The notes under the pieces were generated by a model. It did no database searches. It worked only from the letters and a program-made list of their open reading frames with translations, and had not been told where the DNA came from. From contig CP107049.1 in the NCBI GenBank assembly GCA_025736915.1, positions 2,232,001-2,296,000 on the forward strand: a stretch of 64,000 bases of DNA. The letters run 5' to 3'. This DNA comes from Acinetobacter nosocomialis (GTDB taxonomy: Bacteria > Pseudomonadota > Gammaproteobacteria > Pseudomonadales > Moraxellaceae). This document shows, one piece after another, positions 29,738 to 37,647 of the stretch; the first letter of the stretch is position 1; each line of letters opens with the position of its first letter. A program made the position numbers and the translations under genes.

Positions 29738-30931
29738 ATGAAACATCTCCTGTGGGTTTATCTTGTCATTAGCTTGGTACTTTTTGCGGCCTTAGCTTTA
29801 TTGAGCTATGGCTACGGTATGGGTTATGTCTATATCTACTGGCGCCAATTGCAATTGCAAACAAATGTGTGGGGATTAGTCCTTACTTTTGTCGTGATGA
29901 GTTTTATTGCTCAGTTAATATGGCTGTGGATTAAACGTTATTCTTCTCGTGAACAAAGAAAAAGAGAAAATATTTTTCAGTTTAAAAATCTTCATCCTTA
30001 TGAGCAATTAGGTATTGTCTGGCTATTAGAAGCTGCCGAAGATCAACGCGTCTTTATCGAACGAGTTTTTACCCAGTCAGGACTTTTAAAAAATATTATT
30101 GATGCCAAATTCTTGGTTTTAAGTGGAGATTATCAAAAAGCATTAGATGCTTTGGATCAATCTCCACCTATGGCTTTTGAATTGGCAGAATTACAGCGTA
30201 TTGAAATATTTTTAGCTCAAAATGAAGCTGAGCGCGCGTTAACTCATCTTGAGTTTTTATATCAGCATCAATTATCGCCGTGGCTTGAAGAGATCGAGAC
30301 AGCATATCAACAGCGATTAACTGCGTTATGGGGACAGCTTGCTTTACAGCAACCATGGTTATATTTGCGTTCGATGAAATATGGATTATTAGACGCTGAG
30401 CATCGTGATTTATGGTTACAGCAACTTCTTCAACAGTTCGATCAAGCTTCAGTTGATGACTTACATGCGCTGCAACAGCGCTATCTAGATTTAGAGTCTG
30501 AAATTCAAACTCGACCTTATAGCAGTAAATTACTATGGCTAAAACTCTTGGCGCGTATGCCGGAAATGAGTATTCAGCATGAAACATTAACTTTGCATCT
30601 TCTCAAAGAGCAATTTGATCCAGAAGTGTTTTATTTGTGGTTCCAGCAACAATTGCTTAAGCAGGTTCCTGACTATGCGGATGTTGAGGAAAAGATTAAT
30701 CAATTTGAATCTCAATATATGAGTTTGCCGGTTTTAACATTTGCAAAATGGCATGTTTACATGGCAACTGAGCGTCAAGCTGAAGCAGAAATATTATTAA
30801 GTTTATACCCAGATAATATTTTAATGAGCTATTTACGTATTAAATCAACCTTAAAAGAAGATGATGAGTTAATCAAACAGTTAAACCTAATCTTTGAAAA
30901 TGATGCGAATTTTTTAAAATTTAAAATTTGA
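29738..30931 (+). CDS. hemY: HemY-like tetratricopeptide membrane protein
   Basis: A 397-residue protein with two N-terminal membrane helices (LLWVYLVISLVLFAALALLSYGYG and, after a short loop, a second from ~47) and a helical-repeat C-terminal region resembling TPRs. It carries the HemY_N domain of proteobacterial haem operons and is unrelated to the Bacillus protoporphyrinogen oxidase also called HemY. GGAGG lies upstream. It is the last gene of the hem cluster, with the thioesterase 8 bases on. Confidence 0.87.
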   Translation: MKHLLWVYLVISLVLFAALALLSYGYGMGYVYIYWRQLQLQTNVWGLVLTFVVMSFIAQLIWLWIKRYSSREQRKRENIFQFKNLHPYEQLGIVWLLEAAEDQRVFIERVFTQSGLLKNIIDAKFLVLSGDYQKALDALDQSPPMAFELAELQRIEIFLAQNEAERALTHLEFLYQHQLSPWLEEIETAYQQRLTALWGQLALQQPWLYLRSMKYGLLDAEHRDLWLQQLLQQFDQASVDDLHALQQRYLDLESEIQTRPYSSKLLWLKLLARMPEMSIQHETLTLHLLKEQFDPEVFYLWFQQQLLKQVPDYADVEEKINQFESQYMSLPVLTFAKWHVYMATERQAEAEILLSLYPDNILMSYLRIKSTLKEDDELIKQLNLIFENDANFLKFKI

Positions 30932-30938
30932 GGTAAAA

Positions 30939-31379
30939 ATGAAAGAACTGTCTGTCTACCCTGTAATATACGACCAGAAAGTAGCATGGGGAGATATGGA
31001 TGCTTTTGGTCATGTCAATAATGTACAGTATTATAGATATATTGAAAGCTCACGTATTTTATATATGGAAAATGTAAATATATTGACCCCAAATATATAT
31101 ACTGTTGTTGCTTCAAGTCAGTGCAAATATTTAAAACCCGTGTTTTATCCAGATGTATTAAAAGTAGGGGTTCGCGTAGAGGAGATGCGCAATAGTGCAT
31201 TCCGTATGGCTTATATATTATGGAGTGAGGCACAGCAGCAAATCGTTGCTACAGGTGAAGCTGTAATGGTCTGTATAGATAAAATGACAGGATTAAAATG
31301 TGAAATACCAAATGAAGTAAAAAGTAAAATTATTGAATTAGAAAAATCAGTAGGACATGACTTAATACATTTAGCTTAA
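30939..31379 (+). CDS. Acyl-CoA thioesterase, 4HBT hotdog fold
   Basis: A 146-residue single-hotdog protein with the 4-hydroxybenzoyl-CoA thioesterase signature WGDMDAFGHVNNVQYYRYIE, including Asp19 and Asp21 as candidate catalytic acids and His25. It is probably a short- to medium-chain acyl-CoA thioesterase (YbgC/FadM type). It is encoded 8 bases after hemY and likely co-transcribed, but there is no obvious functional link to haem. Confidence 0.87.
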   Translation: MKELSVYPVIYDQKVAWGDMDAFGHVNNVQYYRYIESSRILYMENVNILTPNIYTVVASSQCKYLKPVFYPDVLKVGVRVEEMRNSAFRMAYILWSEAQQQIVATGEAVMVCIDKMTGLKCEIPNEVKSKIIELEKSVGHDLIHLA

Positions 31380-31573
31380 ATAAATATTAAGAAAATATAT
31401 TTCAATTATAATTATTAATGTAATTAAAAAGTAAATTTATAGCATTATTCTGACGAACTTGTCTTTCAAACTATTGCTTATTGAATAGATTATAAATACT
31501 ATTGGTTATGATTTAATGTTTTTAAATTTTGTCTGTATTATTTGAATTGTCTGTAAGACTGGAGTATTTATTA

Positions 31574-31900
31574 ATGAAACCGGATATTAGTGAATTATCT
31601 GTTGAAGAGTTAAAACGCTTACAAGAAGAAGCAGAAGCTTTAATTGCAAGCAAAAAAGATCAAGCAATCGAAGATGCTTATAATCAAATTATCGAGATTG
31701 CAGAAAATGTAGGTTTTAGTGTTGAACAACTTCTTGAGTTTGGTGCTCAAAAACGTAAGAAAACAACACGTAAATCTGTAGAGCCACGCTACCGTAACAA
31801 AAACAACTCTGAAGAGACTTGGACTGGTCGCGGTAAACAACCACGTTGGTTAGTTGCTGAAATTGAAAAAGGTGCAAAACTTGAAGATTTCTTAATCTAA
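31574..31900 (+). CDS. hns: H-NS family nucleoid-structuring protein
   Basis: A 108-residue xenogeneic silencer that binds AT-rich DNA. The N-terminal oligomerisation coiled coil (~5-60) is followed by a basic linker RKKTTRKS and the DNA-binding loop TWTGRGKQPRW (82-92) with the QGR-type core. The start is MKPDISELSV, with GGAG nine bases upstream; the frame extends further without support. In A. baumannii, disruption of this gene by insertion sequences alters adhesion and virulence genes. Here it is intact. Confidence 0.94.
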   Translation: MKPDISELSVEELKRLQEEAEALIASKKDQAIEDAYNQIIEIAENVGFSVEQLLEFGAQKRKKTTRKSVEPRYRNKNNSEETWTGRGKQPRWLVAEIEKGAKLEDFLI

Positions 31901-31914
31901 TCGTATTGCCTCTT

Positions 31915-31948
31915 AAAAAGCCAAGCGATTTAGCTTGGCTTTTTTATT
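31915..31948 (+). terminator. Rho-independent terminator of hns
   Basis: AAAAAGCCAAGC / GCTTGGCTTTTTT hairpin and T run, 15 bases after the hns stop. Confidence 0.92.
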
Positions 31949-32023
31949 TTAAAAAGAATTAAAACTTTTATTTTAAAAATAAAGTATTCAATAAAGTGTT
32001 TAAATTCCTAAATAAATACATTG

Positions 32024-32133
32024 TTGAGACTAAATTTGCATTTAGTAAGATTAATCGTCAATTTTCATGATTTTGTCATACGTACAACTTATAGTCTTTA
32101 AGAAGACGCCAAGCCTGATTGCTTGGTTTTTTT
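32024..32133 (+). ncRNA. Candidate small RNA unit between hns and gspN
   Basis: Between hns and gspN lies a possible stand-alone unit. It has -35 TTGAGA (32024-32029), 16-base spacer, -10 TAAGAT (32046-32051) and, ~60 bases after the predicted start (~32058), a terminator CCAAGC-CTGATT-GCTTGG with seven T (32109-32133). The spacer is a perfect inverted repeat, CTAAAT-TTGC-ATTTAG, so a protein may bind over the promoter. No coding frame fits. The transcript would be ~75 bases. The terminator resembles that of hns and could alternatively be a back-up. Confidence 0.4.
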
Positions 32134-32231
32134 ATATGAAGTGAATTGGCGATGTTGAAAAAGTATGCATAATGTCAGACTAGAGAGGAACTCTCATATA
32201 AGGACGATAATTTGCATGTTGGTAAGGCTGA

Positions 32232-32975
32232 ATGAAGAAAAAGTCTAAGCAATGGAAGTGGTGGTTTTTTGCCCTCATTGCATTTTTAATTTTTATTATT
32301 TTACAGATTCCGGCGACTTGGCTTATCTCTAAATTTTCAAAGAATAATCAAACTGTCCATAATGTAAGTGGCAATATCTGGCAGGGGCAAGCTGACTGGC
32401 ATCGTGGTGCTTTACGAGGAACCATCCACTGGAAAACCAGACCGCTAGATTTACTTTTATTACGCTTTGCTGCAGATGTTGATATTCATAGTGGTAATAC
32501 GCAATTAGCAGGAATCATGGCATATGGTTTTGGCAAAAAAGTAATTGTAAGAAATATGAATGGTCAAGTTGCTCCAGAAACACTGAAGCAGATTGTGAAC
32601 TGGCAATGGCCTGTAAACAGCATTCAACTTAAAGATATCCAATTTAATTATAAAAAAGAGCAGGGCTTTGCAGCGGTTGATGGGCAATTGCATTGGGGTG
32701 GCGGAGCACTCGTTTACACGATTGGTGATCGTCAAGATCGTATGAATATGCCTTCTTTAAGTGGACAGTTGACTGACCATAATGGGCAGCTACAAATTGA
32801 TATTCGAGATCAACGCAATCAAAAAATGGCGAATCTTTTACTGGATGCCAATATGATGCTTGATGTTCAACTTACACAGCGTTTATTGCTTAATGTTCCA
32901 TCTTATGATGGAAAAGCTGGTTTAGATACTTTTGTCATTAGTTCTCGCCAACCATTATTGCAAGGTGGTCACTAA
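32232..32975 (+). CDS. gspN: Type II secretion system protein GspN
   Basis: A 247-residue protein with one N-terminal membrane helix (WWFFALIAFLIFIILQIPATWLI) and a periplasmic domain. The segment VSGNIWQGQADWHRGALRG is typical of GspN, an accessory pseudopilus-region component. The stop overlaps the gspC start (TAATG). In Acinetobacter the T2SS genes are scattered, with gspN-gspC-gspD forming one cluster. The system secretes lipases such as LipA and the CpaA protease. Confidence 0.86.
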   Translation: MKKKSKQWKWWFFALIAFLIFIILQIPATWLISKFSKNNQTVHNVSGNIWQGQADWHRGALRGTIHWKTRPLDLLLLRFAADVDIHSGNTQLAGIMAYGFGKKVIVRNMNGQVAPETLKQIVNWQWPVNSIQLKDIQFNYKKEQGFAAVDGQLHWGGGALVYTIGDRQDRMNMPSLSGQLTDHNGQLQIDIRDQRNQKMANLLLDANMMLDVQLTQRLLLNVPSYDGKAGLDTFVISSRQPLLQGGH

Positions 32976-33817
32976 TGAAAACATGGATTGATAAATTACA
33001 GCAATTACAATGGCAAAAATTAGATCGACTCAGTGTAGTCGTCTTAGCCATTTTAATTTTATGGTTGTGTTGGAAATTGGCTTCATTTTTTTGGTTGGTG
33101 ATTGCTCCTCCACAAATGATGCAGTTTGATCGGGTAGAACTCGGTTCCCAGCAGTCACAAATACCAAACATTAGTACTTTTTCACTTTTTAATGAACCTT
33201 CTGCCAATGCGGCTCAGGAAAATGTGAATCTAGAATTACAAGGCGTGATGGTGGGTTATCCAAACCGCTTTTCTTCAGCTGTTATTAAAATTGATAATAC
33301 TGCTGAGCGTTATCGAGTTGGTGAAACTATTGGTTCTACTTCTTACCAACTGGCAGAAGTTTATTGGGATCATGCGGTATTACGTCAAGGAAATGGCAGT
33401 ACTCGCGAACTTGAGTTTAAAGGTTTGCCAAATGGTTTATATCAACCTATGACGCCAGATGCTTCACAACAACAACCTGCTGCTACACCGTCTCAACCTA
33501 CGGCACCTGTAAATACGACTCAACAGGCTCTAGGGCAAGCGATTCAGCAGATGCAAGGTAACCGAGAGCAGTACCTCAAAGATATGGGGGTCAGTGGCAA
33601 CTCAAGTGAAGGTTATGAAGTTACAGAACGTACACCGTCTGCGCTTAGAAATAAGTTAGGTTTAAGGCCTGGCGATCGAATTGTCTCTTTAAATGGTCAA
33701 ACGGTTGGGCAAGGGCAAACGGATGTGCAATTACTTGAACAAGCTCGTAGAGCAGGACAAGTGAAAATAGAAATAAAACGTGGTGATCAAGTGATGACCA
33801 TACAACAAAATTTTTAG
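32975..33817 (+). CDS. gspC: Type II secretion system protein GspC
   Basis: A 280-residue inner-membrane protein that links the inner-membrane platform to the secretin. It has one membrane helix (~19-45), a periplasmic homology region (~70-150, LELQGVMVGYPNRFSSAVI), a Pro/Gln-rich linker (~160-185) and a C-terminal PDZ domain (~205-278, LGLRPGDRIVSLNGQ). Overlap with gspN implies translational coupling. Confidence 0.92.
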   Translation: MKTWIDKLQQLQWQKLDRLSVVVLAILILWLCWKLASFFWLVIAPPQMMQFDRVELGSQQSQIPNISTFSLFNEPSANAAQENVNLELQGVMVGYPNRFSSAVIKIDNTAERYRVGETIGSTSYQLAEVYWDHAVLRQGNGSTRELEFKGLPNGLYQPMTPDASQQQPAATPSQPTAPVNTTQQALGQAIQQMQGNREQYLKDMGVSGNSSEGYEVTERTPSALRNKLGLRPGDRIVSLNGQTVGQGQTDVQLLEQARRAGQVKIEIKRGDQVMTIQQNF

Positions 33818-33858
33818 TGATAACACGTCACCATAAGAGTTAGGAAATATCGCGAGTT

Positions 33859-36135
33859 ATGGCTTTATTGAATCATCAACGTCCACTTTGGGCATTACTT
33901 GCAGCAGCCCCATTGATTGCGACAGTGAGTAGCAGTGCCTATGCCCAAACATGGAAGATCAATTTACGTGATGCTGACTTAACTGCCTTTATTAATGAAG
34001 TTGCAGACATTACAGGAAAGAACTTCGCTGTAGATCCAAGAGTGCGTGGTAATGTCACAGTCATTTCGAATAAACCATTAAATAAAGATGAGGTTTATGA
34101 CCTATTTCTTGGGGTTTTAAATGTAAATGGGGTCGTTGCGATTCCTTCTGGTAATACGATTAAGCTTGTGCCAGATAGCAATGTTAAAAACTCAGGAATT
34201 CCTTACGATTCTCGAAATAAGGTTCGCGGTGATCAAATCGTTACACGAGTGATTTGGCTTGAAAATACCAATCCAAATGACTTAATTCCAGCACTGCGCC
34301 CTTTAATGCCTCAATTTGCGCATATGGCTGCGATTGCAGGGACTAATGCACTAATTGTTTCGGACCGCGCGGCAAATATCTATCAGCTTGAAAATATTAT
34401 CCGTAACTTAGACGGAACTGGGCAAAATGATATTGAAGCCATCAACCTTCAGTCGAGCCAAGCAGAAGAAATTATCACTCAACTTGAAGCGATGAGTGCA
34501 ACAGGAGCATCGAAAGATTTCAGTGGTGCTCGTATTCGTATTATTGCTGATAATCGAACCAACCGTATTTTAGTCAAAGGCGATCCAGGAACACGTAAGC
34601 GTATTCGCCACATGATTGAAATGCTGGATGTACCTTCTGCTGACCGTTTAGGTGGTTTAAAAGTTTTCCGTTTGAAATACGCAAGTGCTAAAAGCCTGTC
34701 AGAAATTTTGCAAGGTTTAGTCACTGGTCAGGCAGTATCTTCATCGAGTAATAACAAGAATTCATCTAACTCATCGAATACGATGAATAATTTGATTGGG
34801 AATAACCAGAACTCTAATTCAAATACATCGGGTTCAAATGGCAGTTCAATATCTACTCCATCAATTAACCTAAATGGTAATTCAAACAATAATAATCAGA
34901 ACAATATCACCAGCTTTAGCCAAAATGGTGTAAGCATTATTGCAGATAGTGCCCAAAACTCATTGGTTGTTAAGGCTGATCCACAATTAATGCGTGAAAT
35001 TGAATCAGCGATTCAACAACTAGACGTTCGCCGTCAACAAGTGCTTATTGAGGCCGCAATTATTGAAGTCTCTGGAGATGATGCAGATCAACTTGGAATT
35101 CAATGGGCACTCGGTGATTTATCTAGTGGGATTGGTTTACTTAGCTTTAGTAATGTAGGGGCGAGTTTATCTTCTATCGCTGCTGGTTATTTATCGGGTG
35201 GTTCGGCTGGAGCTGCATCTGCTATCGCTAATGGAGCTAATAAAGGTAATGGTGCAACTTTAGGATTGGGTAATTTTGATAACTCTCGTAAGGCCTATGG
35301 TGCATTAATTCAGGCTCTCAAAGCCAATACAAAATCAAACTTACTTTCTACACCATCTATCGTGACGATGGATAATGAAGAGGCTTATATTGTTGTAGGT
35401 CAGAACGTTCCATTTGTCACTGGGTCGGTCACTACCAATAGTACAGGTATCAATCCCTATACAACTGTTGAACGCAAAGATGTTGGTGTGACATTAAAAG
35501 TTGTTCCACATATCGGTGAAGGCGGTACGGTTCGTCTGGAGGTAGAGCAAGAAGTCTCTGCTGTTCAAGATAGTCGTGGACAAGCAGCTGACTTGGTGAC
35601 GAGTAAGCGTGCTATTAAAACGGCTGTTTTAGCTGAACATGGACAAACTGTAGTGCTTGGTGGTTTGGTATCAGATGACACATCACTTTCAAGACAAGGC
35701 ATACCTGGATTAAGCAGTATCCCTTATGTTGGACGATTGTTCCGATCAGATAACAGAAGTAATGTAAAACGTAATCTTCTCGTCTTTATTCACCCGACGA
35801 TTGTTGGTGACGCAAATGATGTACGTCGTTTGACTCAGCAGCGCTATAACCAGCTGTATAGCCTGCAATTAGCTATGGATAAGAACGGTAATTTTGCAAA
35901 ACTACCTGAGCAGGTTGATGATGTTTACAATCAAAAAATGACACCTCCAGGTATTATTTCTCAGCCAAAAAATTATCAACAAGTTCCTTCAGGCGGAAAA
36001 ACGACGACAGTAATAACACCTGTAGCGGTAGAGCCAACAGTTCAAAAGCAGACATTGCAATTGCCTGATCCAGAAGTGAATCGAACTAAAAATACAGTAA
36101 CAACAACGACACTACGTCCAAGCACAGCGCCGTAG
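33859..36135 (+). CDS. gspD: Type II secretion system secretin GspD
   Basis: Outer-membrane secretin of 758 residues. The signal peptide ends at SSAYA (~29). N0-N3 domains follow, with N3 interrupted by a ~60-residue Asn/Ser-rich low-complexity stretch (about 292-355). The secretin domain (~390-650) has VPFVTGS, VERKDVGVTLKVVPHI and GGLVSDDTS. A C-terminal tail (~650-758) may hold the pilotin-binding S-domain. It is third in the gspNCD cluster. The other gsp genes are outside the window. Confidence 0.95.
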   Translation: MALLNHQRPLWALLAAAPLIATVSSSAYAQTWKINLRDADLTAFINEVADITGKNFAVDPRVRGNVTVISNKPLNKDEVYDLFLGVLNVNGVVAIPSGNTIKLVPDSNVKNSGIPYDSRNKVRGDQIVTRVIWLENTNPNDLIPALRPLMPQFAHMAAIAGTNALIVSDRAANIYQLENIIRNLDGTGQNDIEAINLQSSQAEEIITQLEAMSATGASKDFSGARIRIIADNRTNRILVKGDPGTRKRIRHMIEMLDVPSADRLGGLKVFRLKYASAKSLSEILQGLVTGQAVSSSSNNKNSSNSSNTMNNLIGNNQNSNSNTSGSNGSSISTPSINLNGNSNNNNQNNITSFSQNGVSIIADSAQNSLVVKADPQLMREIESAIQQLDVRRQQVLIEAAIIEVSGDDADQLGIQWALGDLSSGIGLLSFSNVGASLSSIAAGYLSGGSAGAASAIANGANKGNGATLGLGNFDNSRKAYGALIQALKANTKSNLLSTPSIVTMDNEEAYIVVGQNVPFVTGSVTTNSTGINPYTTVERKDVGVTLKVVPHIGEGGTVRLEVEQEVSAVQDSRGQAADLVTSKRAIKTAVLAEHGQTVVLGGLVSDDTSLSRQGIPGLSSIPYVGRLFRSDNRSNVKRNLLVFIHPTIVGDANDVRRLTQQRYNQLYSLQLAMDKNGNFAKLPEQVDDVYNQKMTPPGIISQPKNYQQVPSGGKTTTVITPVAVEPTVQKQTLQLPDPEVNRTKNTVTTTTLRPSTAP

Positions 36136-36175
36136 TAGCATGTTATGATTGATAAAAAATGAATAGGACATAGGC

Positions 36176-36805
36176 ATGACTTGGAAACTACAAGCAATTA
36201 CTGGTGAATTTACTGGTCAAGAAATTAGTGTTGATCGTGATATGTTGGTGGGACGTCACCAAGATGCCGATTTGCTATTACAAGCCGCTGAAATTTCACG
36301 TCGCCATGCAGCATTGCTTTTAAAAGACCAATTGCTATGGGTACAAGACCTTAATTCATCAAATGGTACGTTTGTAAACGATATTCGTATTGAGCAAGAA
36401 AAGCAGCTTCATGATGGTGATATTGTTCAGTTTGCGAGTTTTAAATTCTCAGTTTTAGCACCTGCTCAAGAAAATCTCGATTTACCTGAAATTGAAGCAG
36501 AACCAGTGCAAACTGCTGCACCAACACAAGACTTAAGTGATCAAGGAATGCCAAGCCTTGCAGAGCGTGCTGCAGAAACAGAAGTTCGCCGCGATGGTAT
36601 GCCGCAGAATGTTTCTATACCAAAGCCTGCACCTATTCCAGAGGGTGTGGATGTCAATGTAAAACAACCATCACCTGTTACTTTTGATGAGCCTGTTTCT
36701 CGGGTTGCTGAAGAAAAAGAGCAGCAGAAGAATGCTTCGGTTGGTTTAATCACTATTATTATTTTAGTGATTTTGGCTGTATTAGCATGGTTATTCTTTA
36801 AATAA
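36176..36805 (+). CDS. FHA-domain membrane protein
   Basis: A 209-residue protein with an N-terminal forkhead-associated domain (~18-95) carrying the phosphothreonine-binding residues GRHQDADLLL, SRRHA and LNSSNGTFVND. A Pro/Glu-rich linker (~100-180) and one C-terminal membrane helix (GLITIIILVILAVLAWLFF) follow, so it is tail-anchored with FHA in the cytoplasm. It lies 40 bases after gspD with no terminator between, so it may belong to that operon. A link to T2SS function is inference. No kinase is nearby. Confidence 0.85.
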   Translation: MTWKLQAITGEFTGQEISVDRDMLVGRHQDADLLLQAAEISRRHAALLLKDQLLWVQDLNSSNGTFVNDIRIEQEKQLHDGDIVQFASFKFSVLAPAQENLDLPEIEAEPVQTAAPTQDLSDQGMPSLAERAAETEVRRDGMPQNVSIPKPAPIPEGVDVNVKQPSPVTFDEPVSRVAEEKEQQKNASVGLITIIILVILAVLAWLFFK

Positions 36806-36826
36806 TTCGTTGGTGCTTTTACAATC

Positions 36827-36852
36827 AAGGCATGCTAAACGCATGCCTTTTT
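36827..36852 (+). terminator. Rho-independent terminator after the FHA gene
   Basis: AAGGCATGC / GCATGCCTTTTT stem with loop TAAAC, 21 bases after the FHA gene's stop. Confidence 0.8.
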
Positions 36853-36870
36853 AATTTTGAGTAGAAGAAA

Positions 36871-37539
36871 ATGTCTGTTGCACAACTAAGTAAGCGCGAT
36901 TTAATTTTATTTGATCTGGATGGAACCTTGGTGGATTCCGCTGCCGATTTATATCGGTCTATGAATTTAAGTCTGCAAACACTCGGTTGGCCATTAGTAA
37001 CAGAAGCACAAATACGTGAATGGGTAGGCAAGGGCGCCTCAAAACTATGTGAAAGTGTCTTGCTTCATTTGTTTGGGAAACTAGATGCTGAACAACATAA
37101 AGTTTTACTGCAAAAGTTTCTAGACATATATGGTGCAGAGCTTTGTGTGAATACTCAAATTTACCCTGGTGTACCTGAATTTTTAAAACATTGCCAAACT
37201 TTGAATATTAAAATGGCATGTGTGACCAATAAGCCTGTCAAACTTGCTCAAGGGTTACTAGATGCATTAGAGCTTTCTCCTTATTTCCAAGTTGTACTTG
37301 GAGGAGATAGCTTACCTGAAAGAAAACCACACCCACTGCCATTATTACATTGCATGGAAAGCCTAAAAACATCTGCTTCACAATCGTTAATGATTGGTGA
37401 CTCAAGTAATGATATTGAAGCTGCACGCCGTGCCGGAATTGATTGTATTGTGGTTAGCTATGGCTATAATCATGGAGAAAATATCTATGATTGCCAACCT
37501 CAGCAAGTTGTTGATAGTCTTGCTGAGTTAATTGTCTAA
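36871..37539 (+). CDS. gph: Phosphoglycolate phosphatase (HAD family)
   Basis: HAD hydrolase of 222 residues expected to dephosphorylate 2-phosphoglycolate. Motif I is FDLDGTLVDS (nucleophile Asp15, Asp17), motif II ACVTNKP, a lysine in ERKPHPLPL, and motif IV MIGDSSNDIEAARRAG. The cap domain is of the small helical type. The gene lies just upstream of trpE, a linkage also seen in pseudomonads. Confidence 0.9.
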   Translation: MSVAQLSKRDLILFDLDGTLVDSAADLYRSMNLSLQTLGWPLVTEAQIREWVGKGASKLCESVLLHLFGKLDAEQHKVLLQKFLDIYGAELCVNTQIYPGVPEFLKHCQTLNIKMACVTNKPVKLAQGLLDALELSPYFQVVLGGDSLPERKPHPLPLLHCMESLKTSASQSLMIGDSSNDIEAARRAGIDCIVVSYGYNHGENIYDCQPQQVVDSLAELIV

Positions 37540-37559
37540 TGAAGAAAATGGAGATAAGA

Positions 37560-37634
37560 ATGAATAAGCGTATGGTTTTTCGATGGCGTGTCTAAATCGA
37601 ATCTAGAAAAACACACTTTTAAATCGAAACCATA
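37560..37634 (+). promoter_or_regulatory. Candidate trpE leader with short leader peptide
   Basis: GGAG six bases upstream supports a 11-codon frame at 37560-37595 (MNKRMVFRWRV) with one Trp codon two codons before the last sense codon. The RNA can form competing pairs: GTTTTTC (in the frame) with GAAAAAC (37605 region), or ATGGTTTTTCGAT with ATCGAAACCAT (37622-37633) just before the trpE ribosome site. This suggests ribosome-controlled attenuation by tryptophan, as established for trpE in Pseudomonas putida. No clear intrinsic terminator is visible. Confidence 0.45.
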
Positions 37635-37647
37635 TTAGAGATGATTC

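Noticed and set aside
29738..30931. HemY as protoporphyrinogen oxidase
   Set aside because: No FAD-binding motif; it is the unrelated proteobacterial HemY with membrane helices and TPR-like repeats.
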